Below are positions 33,400 to 44,797 of a stretch of DNA of 64,000 bases, piece after piece (positions within the stretch are counted from its first letter, which is position 1; each line of letters opens with the position of its first letter). Below the pieces are notes generated by a model. The model did not search any database. It saw only the letters and a program-made list of their open reading frames with translations, and was not told where the DNA came from. The stretch lies in the NCBI GenBank assembly GCA_001051155.2, contig JYIP02000004.1, positions 4,954,383-5,018,382 of the forward strand, read 5' to 3'. The stretch is from Chrysoporthe austroafricana (taxonomy: Eukaryota > Ascomycota > Sordariomycetes > Diaporthales > Cryphonectriaceae). Position numbers and translations under genes: made by a program.

Positions 33400-36300
33400 A
33401 TAGCCTATTAACTATATCGAAATCAAGCATTCCGCTTAAGTATATAAGTTTATACAAGCTTTGAATAATCTTGAGAGGAAGGATTGGGTTATATCGGATA
33501 TTAAGATCTTTTTCGAAATCGCGTACGTTTTTGTTAACTGGAAACTTTTAGCCGATCGATACGAAAAAGCGAAATAAAACTCTAAGGAAGCTAATGCACT
33601 TTTGCAAAAGGCAAAGGCATGGGTAATTAAACAAGGATAGCTTTTATTGCTTAAGTATTAGACTTGAAAGGGAAGAAAGTCGAATTTCGATAAGAATCTA
33701 TTCTAATAAATAGGAAAGAATAATACGTTTTAGGAAGATTTTTCCAAATATCGCAAATTTCGATAGCTTACCGAAACGATAACGGAAAAGGAACGATAAT
33801 AAATGCTTATAGAAATAAACGAAAACGAAAATACTTTTCGACTTAATAACTTAGAAAATCCGTTAGAAAAATTAGCTTAATAATAATCTATCGAAAATCG
33901 AAAGCATTATATACTTGAATATATTAATATTAATAGCGGAATTAAGTATATTTATCTATTACGATATTCGACCGAAAATTTAAATCCTAGATTTACCGAT
34001 AAATCCGAAAGTTTTTCAGTTACAGTAAGAAAAATAGATAAAAGCAAAAGAAAATAATAAGTTTTAAGAAATAAGCATACTTCTTTCTTCCCAATAAAAG
34101 CCCAGAATCGGAATGCTTCCAGATAAAGTTCTATTATAGCTATTCCGGCTAACCTTATAAACTTTATAGCAAAAAGCATATTAATGCTTTAATCGGATTT
34201 ATCGGACTATTCGTAGCTTTTCAGGAAAGAAGATTATAAGGAAGAAAGACTAGATAAAGGAAAATCGGATAATCTCATTATTATCTTTCAGAAATACCCG
34301 ATCCCTTCCTTCCCAATTACTGGCTTATTAAACTAGTTTCTGCAGCAATTCGAAATAAAAGCAATTTACCAAAACGGCTTTATTTCGGAAAGGGTAGCAG
34401 CATATATTGGGTTTAAGAAAATATTCCAATTGCAATAAGCTTTCAATATATAAGCGCTTTAATCGGAACTTATTAAAAAACCCCTTCTTGTTTCGGTTAC
34501 GAAATATTATGCTAATAACGAATATCGCTTTACCAAACCGGCATTTCCTAATACTAGGGAATATATCCGGCAAATATTTATATTAAAGGCAAGAAATTAA
34601 CCAGATTAAAGACTATTTTCGGGCCCCAAGCCAAATATTAAAATTGACCTTAATTTCCAAGAAAAACTAGTCAGTAAACTAAATAGACTACCGGATTTAT
34701 CGGATTCTAGCAATAATAAGAGCAATAGTTTTCGAAACTCATTATTTAGCTATAAGCAACCCAAAAATTCCCGAGCATATCGACTTAATTTACTTAAACT
34801 TATAGCATTGCCCGTTAGTATTAATAGAGAATTTAAGGATACGGTTATAAAGCAATTCCGACCTTACGAGAATTAAAACGATTACGCTAATTTAATAATC
34901 GTATCCATTACAAATAGCAAAATTACTATCTGGAAAGACTTTTAAGCTTTTATAGATTAGTATAAAATATATATAATTAGAAATGCAAAATGCGCTAAAT
35001 ATTTTAGCTTTTATTTACTTATTTACTTAGTTAAAATAATATATATTTAATTCTATTCTATATTATTTTTCTAAAAACGTAAAGACCTTATTTTGCATAA
35101 ATATAATTAGAATTAATAAAAGAAATAATTGAAAAGAGATTTCTTTATATTACGGGAAATCGCAAAAGATTTGCTAAATGCTTAATAATATTCCAGGAAA
35201 AATATATAAAATAATCGCAATATTCTGGAATTTACTTATTACGTCCGTTAATTCATTAAGCTAGCCGAATACTCAAATTTATACTTAGCTAGAAATATTT
35301 AGGATCGGATCGATAAAGAATTAATAGCTAGATATTTCGACAGACTTAGTCGAAATGAGAATGCAAGGGATTTCGAAAAATATCTTAAAGCGAAATAAGA
35401 AATATAATATATTTTCGAATCAAACTGCATAATAAAACTATTTCGTAAACCCGTATAACCGGTACGGAAAGTTATGCAATTGGCTATTAATCTTCCTAAT
35501 ATTAATATTTATTTCCTAGCCAATATATTCTTAGGATGCTCTGAAAAATTCAAGCTTTAAAGATTTGAATATTTATCCTGCCCGATAAGGACGTTTAACC
35601 AGCCAAATCTATCCAAAAGCATTAAATATATCTCGGAATATGAATTCCGAAAGCTTTTACTAAAATAATAGCGAAAGCTAATAGATATTCAGAACTAATT
35701 ACGAAAGCGGATAGCTAGATAATAAAATATCTTTAGTACGGCTAGGAAAATATTAACCAATATTATAGATAATAGCAGAAGTTCAATTTCAAAAAACCGA
35801 AATTTCTAATTGCGCTTTTATTATCGATTCGTACGAAAAGATATTAAAAGATATTTTATCCAGTTAACTTTAGCAAATTTCAATATCGATAATGGAAAAT
35901 TGCAATATAATCCAGATAGAGAAAATAAGCTGGCTCGAAAAGGCTATTTCCCTGTAAATAATAATCTATTTATAGCAAATAGCGATAAATAAAATAAAAA
36001 GACCGAAAACGGCAAAAACTTATAAAAACAAAAGGATAAATTAGAAGAACAAGCTAATAAGGAAAACGTAATAATCGAGAATAATATCTAGATTTTTCGA
36101 GCCGAAAAGGCAAAACTATTAATAAACAAAAGCATATTCTATATTAAGTATTTTATATAATTATCCAGTTAGCTATAAAATTTTCCCAAAATTAATATAT
36201 AGAAAAGAGAAATCTTGGAATATAATATTCTTATACTTATAATCAAGCTTTATTAGAATAGCAGCTATATATACGCAAAAGCCGTAGCTAAAGCATATTC

Positions 36301-36730
36301 GAATAGGCCGGATATAAAAGTTTGTATCGATATAAGCGCTAATTATTATGCTATTGCCGAGAAATTGCTAGTACAGTTCCTTAAAGCGAAAATAGATTAA
36401 AACGTAAAAGCCAAGCTCAAAGGCATAAGCCAGTCGCTAGCAAAAAGCTAAGCTGAATTCGACTTATATTTCCAAAGCAATAAATACGGCTACTTATTTA
36501 TATTTCGTACCCGAATAAGAGCTTGAGTATTAAATTAACTAAAAGCAAATATTTTATTAGAATAGGAATACAATATTCTTTACAAATTGGATATTCTAAA
36601 TTCAAAATCGTTTATACGATTTAATTATTTTAATAATGCTATAACGAAAATGGAAATATTTGCCCGAATGCTAATACGATCTCGGCAAGCAAAAGCTATA
36701 ACTATTATAATAATGCTGCTTAAATCTTAT
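33400..36730 (+). pseudogene. Gag-protease region of C2
   Basis: Collinear with 4960-8290 of C1 and slightly better kept. The protease near 36317-36370 reads V-C-I-D-I-S-A-N, keeping the Asp. A second block (I-L-L-E, then E-Y-N-I-L) near 36550 and D-I-L-N-S-K-S-F following it match C1. Open frames at 33952-34179 and 34328-34573 (minus) are shadows. 36731-37291 holds the spacer into the RT frame, where a charged segment (N-N-N-K-L-K-I-R-K-D-K) is clear near 37150. Confidence 0.62.
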
Positions 36731-37291
36731 AAGTTAATTCCTATTAATATCAAGCGAATTCCAAAAATATAACCTTTTTATTTAAGCTGAAATAGAAAGG
36801 GTAAATAAATTGCTTAATAGGCTATTAAATTAAAGAAATCCTAATAATAAACCAGGCAGCAATTCTTTTAAAAATTCAAAAAAATTAATTTCTAAAGATA
36901 ATCGAATTATTCCAGACAAATTATATAACCCCGTTAGCGAATTACGACAATTACTATTATATCGCGCGATAATACCTCTTTTAACGAATTAAGAACGAAT
37001 TATAGCTTTTAGGAAAGCTGAATTTAGATTAACTGTTATTTATTGAGTATATTTTCCAATAAATTGCGGAAATTATTAGAAAATAATTAGAAGAGTACCG
37101 ATTTCCGGATATAAAGATTCCCGAAATAAGAGACCATTTCGAAAATAATAATAAACTAAAGATTCGAAAAGATAAAGCTATTAAAAAATCGGAAATTGAT
37201 TTCGGTATATACGTTTGCAAGCATTTACCGGAATTTCTTTATAAAATTATAAAGTTAATACAAGCATATACTGGAATTTTCAAAAATATAA

Positions 37292-37825
37292 TGTTATAAA
37301 CGCTGCAGCAAATCCTAAGATATACTGTAGGGTTAAGGGGTTTATGCTAACAAGAGCGATGCTAGATACAATCTTGAGCTTCAGGACGGGTTTACTCGGT
37401 ATCGCAATATTCATAAGCCAATATAGCTATCAATAATAGGGCTCCAATAATACTTAGATTGACAACTGGAAATCCTATAGCTAATTCCCTAAGGAACGTT
37501 CCTCGCTATCTATATACTTTGTTTCGTAAGCGAGGCTTACTGGCTTACCTAGTAAGCGGGTGAGCGTGGCTTACTGGCTTACCTAGTAAGCGGTAAGCGT
37601 AGCTTACTGGTTTACCTAGTGAGCGGGTAAGCGTGGCTTACTGGCTCACTTAGTGAGCGGTAAGCGTAGCTTACTGGCTTACTTGGTAATCTGGTAATCC
37701 TTATCTTATCTAACCCTAACCCTTGCATGATTCTGGGATTCGTATGCCTGGTATAGTGATTTCGGTAGGTGGGTCGTTGGTCTATTTTCCTCTCTTCCTG
37801 GTTTCGGATTTGTGGGTTTATAATA
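37292..37825 (-). repeat. 3' LTR of D (534 bp)
   Basis: Begins TGTTAT, ends ATAATA. Longer than other LTRs because of the tandem array at 37534-37690. A telomere-like TAACCCTAACCCT follows at 37711-37723. Just inside the LTR lies TCATCCCCTTTCTTATC, the complement of the polypurine tract. The open frame 37723-37911 runs across the LTR end and is not a gene. Confidence 0.93.
37534..37690. repeat. 33-34 bp tandem array in LTR of D
   Basis: Four full units and a part unit of the type GGCTTACTGGCTTACCTAGT followed by AAGCGG(G)TRAGCGT. Each holds the hairpin CTTAC-CTA-GTAAG. The other D LTR has the same array at about 44501-44658. Other LTRs carry only one or two related hairpins at this place, so the array grew in this subfamily. 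Confidence 0.85.
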
Positions 37826-37897
37826 TCATCCCCTTTCTTATCGGCATTAATGTCCCTATCAATCCCTGTAAGAATTTCGCATCCTCTTACTTGTCTT

Positions 37898-37924
37898 TCG
37901 TACTTTCCTAATCAGGATATCGGG
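37898..37924 (+). promoter_or_regulatory. Conserved near-palindromic block upstream of antisense gene (D)
   Basis: TCGTACTTTCCTAATCAGG then ATATCGGG, about 80-105 bp before the ATG of the antisense gene at 38004. Differs from A at one base in the first 19. Confidence 0.62.
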
Positions 37925-38003
37925 TAGGGTGCAAAAGAATCGTTCGCTCAAAACCTAGCGGCGCGACTCCTTCCTGGAAGCGATCTTTCAATGCGCTATA
38001 CAA

Positions 38004-38468
38004 ATGCCTTTCTGTTCCTTTTGCGAGAGTTGCGGAATCCCTATCTGCCAGGTCTCTAAGCGAGACTCCTCCCGTTATTCTGAATGCGTACGGCTTAACC
38101 GTTCTCGTTACGATATGCTGGGCGTTTCTCCCGACGAGTTGCGCAAGATAGCTTGCCGCTATTAAGAATTGGAAAACGAACTAGAGGCAGCGGAAGAGAA
38201 GGTTTTCCGGCTCTGTCGCCAAAAGCGTATATAATATGAGAAGATAATGCGAACTATTCGTTATGGATTGTCCAGTCTGGAAAAGTTGGAAAAGCTGGAA
38301 GCCGAAAAGGCCGAAGAGGAAAGGCGCAGGGCTATAACAGAATGTCGAGCTGCGAAGCCCTTAGTTCCCGAAAGTCCTTTTCCTGAAAGTTTTGATTTGG
38401 ATGCCGCCTTGCAATAATTTAGTTCGGGATCGGAATAGCCCGTACTGGACCTGGAAGCCAAGCTTTAG
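38004..38468 (+). pseudogene. Antisense zinc-cluster gene of D
   Basis: Starts M-P-F-C-S-F-C-E-S-C-G-I-P-I-C. The frame is unbroken by indels for 154 codons to TAG at 38466; internal stops are TAA/TAG in Gln-like contexts. Cluster spacing is C-X2-C-X7-C-X12-(C/Y)-X2-C-X7-(C/Y). Then V-S-P-D-E-L-R-K-I-A, two helical charged blocks (L-E-N-E-L-E-A-A-E-E-K-V, then S-L-E-K-L-E-K-L-E-A-E-K) and an acidic-aromatic motif F-P-E-S-F-D-L-D near the end. Longer than the product in A and of a different subtype. The minus-strand frame 38261-38461 is its shadow. Confidence 0.75.
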
Positions 38469-38599
38469 GGTTCTTCAGGTTTTTCGAGTACGGGTTTCCT
38501 TGCTTAGGTAATCCCGGTAAGTAAAGTTTTTTTTTTTTTCTTTTACAAGTTCACCCTTTTCTATTATTGCTTGTTCAGGTAATCTTCTAATGCTTGAGG

Positions 38600-41500
38600 C
38601 GCATTTCGTAAATTAATCTTGGGTTTCCATAAGTTTTCGCTTGCTGGGTACTTTTTCTATTTGATAAGGTATTCGGGGTTGTAATTTGGCCCGCAATGCT
38701 TAAGGATTCGCTCGATTTCGTATTCCGGTTCGTTGCTCTCGACTTGGATAGTTTCGTCGGTTTTGGTTAATTTCGGTACTGGTTCGAAAAACGAGATATG
38801 GAATACCGGATGGATTCTTATTCTATAGGGTAATGCAAATTCGAAATTGATATCTGAGATTTTCCTTAGGATTTTGAATAGTCCCAATTTCTTGTAATCC
38901 AATAAGTAAGAGGGTCTTATTATTCTGATATGCTCTTTTCGCCGAATAAAGTAGACTTTATCCCTTTCCTATAGGATTAGTCCTTCAATTCTTTTGGAAT
39001 TGGCGTATTTCGTTATTCTTTCTTATACAAATTTTAGTTTTTTCTGGAATTCTTCCTAAACCTTTTTGATTTTTCTGATTCGTTTCTTTGCAGCTTCTGT
39101 ATTCGCTCCTAGTATTTCATTATAATAGGCTATCGGATTATATCCGTAAAGTGCATAAAATAATAACTTTTTCGTTATATTTATATTTGCGCTATTGTAT
39201 GCGAATTGCGCTAGAAGTAAGAGATTAACCCAATTATCCTGTTTATAGTTTATATAATATCGCAAATATTGCTTGACAATCTGGTTAGTCCTTTTTATTT
39301 GCCCATCCGTCTATAGGTAGAACGCTATAGATATTCTCTATTATATTCCGAGTAATTTTGTAAGTAAAGTCCAGAAGTTTGATACGAACTTCCTATTTCT
39401 ATCGGAAATAATTTCCCTAGGCATGCTATAATTGGCTATAACCGTCCTCAAGAATATATATGCAAAGTTTTCTGCCGTATTGCTTTCTTTATAAGGGAAG
39501 AAATAAGCATACTTGCTTAGTCTGCAAACTATTATTAAAATGCTATCGTATTGCACTTTAATTAAGGGTTTTCGTAAAAGAAGTAGCTTGGTAATGAAAT
39601 CCTAGCTAATAGATTGCCAAATTGTTATCGGGATAGGGAGTAATTGGAATAGTCCGTAAGGCTTGTAATATTCGATTTTATTTCTCTTGCAGCTATCGCA
39701 TTCTCGTAGGATATTCTCGATTTTTCATTTGAGTCCTGGCAAATTCCAGTATCTCTTGATTCTCTTATAAGTAGCTCTAATTCCTTAATAGCCATATACA
39801 AGTGCATTATGCATGGTTTTAATATATTTATCTTATTCCTTAATAATTATATCTTCTAGCTTCTTTTGATTGCTATTAATCCGGATAATTGTATTGAGTT
39901 CCCTTATTTTGTTTATAAGGCTGCTGTCTTTATCTTGCTTAAAGATATTCTGTAATTCCTTAAGTTCTATATTTTAGTAATCTGCTTGTTTGCTAAATAC
40001 GTCTGCTTTGCTATTTTCTGATCCCTTGCAATATACAATTTTTAAATCGAATTGTAAGAGGAATTCTGCCTATCTGATTTATCGTTTATTCAGGACTTTT
40101 ATTATTATGAATGTTATTAGGTTTTTATAATTTGAATATATTATTATCTGGTATTTTGCCCCGATTAGGTAATGCTGCTATTCCTCGAATGCTTTTACAA
40201 TTGCTATAAGCTTTTTATCTGGGATGCTGTAATTGAGCTCTGGGCCGTTCAGCTTTTTTGAGAAGTTGCTTATAATCCTGAGATATCCTTAGTCGTCTCG
40301 CTAGCTTAGTTATTTGCCGAATGCATAATCTGATATATCGGTTTCGATTTCAAATAGTTTATTTGGGTCTGCTTTGCAGAATATGGGTTCTGATATAATT
40401 CGTTCCTTAATTTCGTTAAATGCTTCTTATATTTCCCTAGTCTATTCGAATCTGTAATCCTTCTTTGTAAGATCTGTAAATAGTTATGCAATCTTGCTAT
40501 AATTTCGAATAAATTGTCAGTAGAAGTTAGCATAGCCGAAGAATGCTCTGATTTCCTTGGTTTTTTCCGGTACGGGCTATTCTTTTATTGCTTGAACTTT
40601 ATCTTTCTGTATACTAATTTATCTTAGTTCGATAATATAGCTTAAATAATCGACTTTCTATTAATAGAATTAGCATTTATTCGGTTTTACGAGGAACTTA
40701 TTATCCTGTAATATCTGAAATACTTATCGTATATGCTATTTATATAATGCGAAATTTTTGGAATAAATAAGGATATCGTTAAAGTAAACGATAACAATAG
40801 TATTTAGGTATTCGCGAAAGATATCGTTAATTATTTCCTGGAAGGATGCGGGTGTATTGGTCAATCCAAAGGGCAAAATCATATATTCGAAATATCCGTA
40901 ACGAATTCTGAAAGCCGTTTTCCAGATATTATCCTCTTTAATTCGAATATAATAATATCCTTCTTTGAGATCCAGAATAGTAAACCATTTTGCTCCTATT
41001 AATCGGTCTCGCATTTTTCCTATTAATAGTAAAGGATACCTATTCTTGATTGTAATATCGTTAAGCTATCGGTAGTCCACGCAAAGTCGTAATTTGCTAT
41101 TCTTTTTCGGGACAAACAGGATTGGATATCCTGCCGGTAATCGTGATTTCCGTATATAGCCTCTTTTGAAGTTTTCGTCAATATATTCCTTGAATGCCTT
41201 GAGTTTTGCCTGGTCAAGCTTGTAAATAGGGTAGTTCTGCAGCTTTATTCCTTTTTTCAGTAGGATCTTATAATCGAAAAGGCTATATTCGGGTAAGCCG
41301 TTATCGAATTTCCTTTGCTATAATTTCTTGAATTCGTAATATTCCCGTAATATATTTCTGAAATCTGGCAGCAGTCTTTTTTCGTCCTTTGCGATCTATA
41401 GGAATATAAGGTATCGCTATGCGTATCTTGTTTCGCTAGTTTCTTATTTTTGAGACTTTCTTATTTCTAATAGCTTCGGGTATTTGTCGGGTGCCGAGCC

Positions 41501-42130
41501 AAATTGTTTTCTAGCATATTCGTATTATAAGAACTGTATTTCCTTATAGTTTTATAATCCGCATTTTTTCGCATTGCCCTATGCCTGACCGAGCTTCTGT
41601 TAGTCGATAGTCATTTGTAGTTTTAGTTTGTCTTTAACTTTCGCCTGGAAGTTCGAAGTATCCGTAACCTTTCCCTATATTATGGCTTGCTTTCCTGCTT
41701 TAAGGGTATTCATAAGCCTGTTTGAGCGCGTTTTGCCAATGCTGTCCTTAGTAATTAAGTCTCTTCTTCTATTAACGATTGCAACCTTCTCAGTAAGTAC
41801 GGCTTATTCTTATAAGATCTGGCCAGTAATCCAATTAATTCGAGGGTTATGCTTTTTAAGCTAAAGTATTCCCAAAATCAACTTATATTATGCCGTATCT
41901 GTAATATCAAAAGTAACGTTTGTCGTAAGGCTTTGGATCGAAATAAGTAGATAATCAGTTTTTATATCGATTATACTTAAGTTATACGCAACCGACTTCC
42001 TTTCCATAGTATTGAGCCTATAAGAATCTTTCTTTTGCATTCAAGGAATTCGTTCCCTATTAACGATTTCGGGCGAAATAAAATTTCCTTATACGCTATT
42101 ATCCAATAATACGCTATATCGTTATCTTTT
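38600..42130 (-). pseudogene. Pol of D: protease, RT, RNase H, integrase, chromodomain
   Basis: Protease near 42110-42085 reads L-L-D-N-S. RT is partly open (41014-40736): [40 protein letters not shown] and V-Y-F-N-D-I (first catalytic Asp of the YxDD box lost). RNase H is at about 40400-40000. Integrase core is open at 39556-39341 (I-I-V-C-R-L-S-K-Y, N-T-A-E-N-F, I-I-S-D-R-N-R-K-F), preceded by the zinc-binding part near 39800-39640. The C-terminal frame 38902-38657 reads P-V-F-H-I-S-F-F-E-P-V-P-K, then E-Y-E-I-E-R-I-L and E-Y-L-I-K of the chromodomain. The most readable pol in the window. Confidence 0.9.
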
Positions 42131-42949
42131 AATATATGCGTCTAGAATGATATGCTTTTCGTCTTCCTTAATAGTAGCATATAAGGACTTTATAATTCTG
42201 ATCGGCTGTTATCCCATTACAGGCGATCCTTCCCTTTTGGGGTATCTCGAACGCTTCTTGCTACTTGCTATGCCGGCCTTTTTGCTTGGGCATAGCTTCG
42301 CTACCGATTTTTCTCAATCTTTTGCAGCTTATGCTATCTTTTGGCCTTATCTTATATATATATGGAATATGCCGTTATATAGCATTATTCCCATATAGTC
42401 TTTCTGTCGATATATATTCGTAGGCAATCGTCTGGTAGCCCGATATATGCATTATTGTCTTTAATATACAGGACTTTTCTAAGCTTTCCTCTCTTTTCTG
42501 TAACGGGATAGATTAATTAGTCCTATTCCCTGAATAGGAACCAATCGTATTTGACTTTCTCGCTAAAATATATCTAGCAGTTATAGTAAATACAGCTAAT
42601 CCAGGCAAGTTCGTAATAACGAGGGTATAAGTAACTAATCCTTCTGTTTTCCTGGAATAAACATCCGCTATTCTGAAATGGTATGCTTTGGAAGAGTTCT
42701 TTTATCGTAAGCCTATAAATGATATGCTCTATTTCCGTATATTTGGTTATCTATTTGCTGCAATCCTAATAGTTTTTTTGCTAATGGCGGGCTGTTTCTT
42801 CCATTAATTTCTTATCGGGGATTAGAATTAATAGGTTATCCGGCTGTCTATCGGGATATGCTAATTCTTCGACAATATTGCTGGGTAGCGATAATTCTTC
42901 CTCTACTATATTGCTCCATTATCATTCCAAATAATAATTCAAAGGGTAT

Positions 42950-44210
42950 TTTCCCAAATCTTTCCCGTTCTATAAGAGTTTCTCGCTAGAGCAGTCGGAA
43001 TTGCTATCCCGGATAACCGTATTATAAAGTAAGCCTTTTCTGCCCATAGCAAGTTATCGTTATTCCCGAAGCTTGCGTAAGAACTATCCTGAACCTTCTT
43101 TTTCTGAGAGGTGCAATACGCAGTAATTGTAATAGCAAGCTATTTAGCTGAAGCTGCTATAACCAGAATCCGCTGCTTGCTTTAATAGGATATTTTTGTT
43201 TAGCTGATTGGGTTCTTATTGCTAAGCGACGCTAAGCTATTTTTCTAGGACTGGCTTCTATTCTCGCTTCTTTCGTTCTTATCGACAATTGCGGGCGATA
43301 TATCCTTTCTTGCCGCAATTGTAATAAATAACCCCTTTGTATTGCTCGCATATTAGAGTATCTAATTCTATAGGTCCAGCATGCGTAATGCTTGAATAAG
43401 CCGTACTATTCTTGTTTCTATGCTAAAACCTGCACTTCCCAGTATTTGGCTAATATCGCGAAGTAATACTATAGTTCTTTTGCCGTTATTGCTATCGTTC
43501 GTACAGTCGGTTATTAATGCGGACTGCTTTATTAATAAACTCACTGAGTTCTTCGGGTCGGTCTTCCTTATAGAATTCGTCTTTAATTTCTTCCTTGAGT
43601 CTTGCGTAATAGGCATCCATAAGTAATTCGTCCTCGTAATCAAAATAAGCTACGATCTGCCAGAATTTGGCCGTATAATCCGTAGCTAAACCGGTTTATC
43701 GAAATGCCTCTAGTTATCGTATTGCGGTACGTTATTCGTCCGGGTTTCCAAAAGTCTTAATGAGAGCTGATTCGAAATTGGCATAGCGCTGAAAGACGCG
43801 CTTGGTATCTTCCGAGCGAAATTCCTTATTATTATCCAAATAATCGCAAAAGGTTGGTTCCTACTACTGGAAGGCTGTTCTTTCAAGGCGACTTCCCGCG
43901 AAATCGATCTTGTTATAAGTAGTCCTGAACTGGGTCCCGTAATGCTTGAAATAGGCCTTGAGTTGCATTAAGAAAGCCTGAAAGTCTCCCCGAATGCTTT
44001 TATACGGGCCGGGTTTATCAAGCTTAAAAGCCTTGGCTTGCTAGAAGGCGTTAAGACGGATAATTTCGTTCTTGATTTCCTCAAGTTGCTAATATAAAGC
44101 CATATTCTGTTGCTGAAGTTATTTATTAATAAGGACGGCCGGAACCTTTTCCTGAAAGGCCTGGTTATTGGATAAAGACAAGGTCTAGGGCGCTATTATA
44201 TCCTAAATAT
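42950..44210 (-). pseudogene. Gag of D
   Basis: Minus strand, collinear with gag of A. The gag core is near 43700-43520, where the antiparallel frame 43420-43626 is a shadow. The CCHC knuckle at about 43325-43275 reads Y-N-C-G-K-K-G-Y-I-A-R-N-C. The 42131-42950 stretch is the degraded linker to protease. Confidence 0.78.
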
Positions 44211-44258
44211 TGCTCAAAGGGTATATACTAGACCGTTTTTGAATAAGAGTTGTCAAAA

Positions 44259-44792
44259 TATTATAAACGCTATAGCAAATCCTAGAATATACTATAGGGT
44301 TAAGGGGTTTATGCTAATAAGAGCGATACTAGATATAGTCTTAAGTTTCAGGATAGGTTTATTCGGTATTGCAATATTTATAAGCTAACGTGGCTATTAA
44401 TAGTAGGGTTCCAATAATACTTAGATTGATAACTGGAAATCCTATAGCTAATTCCTTAAGGAGCGTTCCTTGCTATCTATATATTTTGTTTCGTAAGCGA
44501 AGCTTACTGGCTCACTTAATAAGCGGGTAAGCGTAGCTTACTGGCTTATCTAGTAAGCGGTAAGCGTAGCTTACTGGTTTACTTAATAAGCGGGTAAGCG
44601 TAGCTTACTGGCTTACTTAGTAAGCGGTAAGCGTAGCTTATTAGCTTACTTGGTAATCTGGTAATCCTTATCTTATCTAACCCTAACCCTTATATAATTC
44701 TGGGATTCGTATGCTTGGTGTGGTGATTTCGGTAAGTGGGTCGTTGGTCTGTTTTCCTTTCCTCCTGGTTTCGGATTTGTGGGTTCATAATA
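44259..44792 (-). repeat. 5' LTR of D (534 bp)
   Basis: TATTAT...ATAATA, same length as the left copy. Tandem array about 44501-44658; telomere-like TAACCCTAACCCT at about 44678-44690. Leader bases at 44241-44258 (GAATAAGAGTTGTCAAAA) read on the sense strand as TTTTGACAACTCTTATTC, probably the unmutated primer-binding region. Confidence 0.92.
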
Positions 44793-44797
44793 TATAA

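Larger units (their letters stand above)
37292..44792 (-). mobile_element. Chromovirus D, complete (7,501 bp), inside C2
   Basis: Two 534-bp LTRs and TSD TATAA (37287-37291, 44793-44797). The empty site in C1 is TATAA at 8844-8848. Right to left: 5' LTR, gag, protease, RT, RNase H, integrase, chromodomain, antisense gene (plus strand), 3' LTR. Together with A and I it is among the least AT-biased elements here, so it should be young. Confidence 0.95.

Noticed and set aside
37723..37911. 62-codon frame at the edge of the D LTR
   Set aside because: It crosses from the LTR through the polypurine tract into the antisense gene's leader and is not kept in A, B or E.
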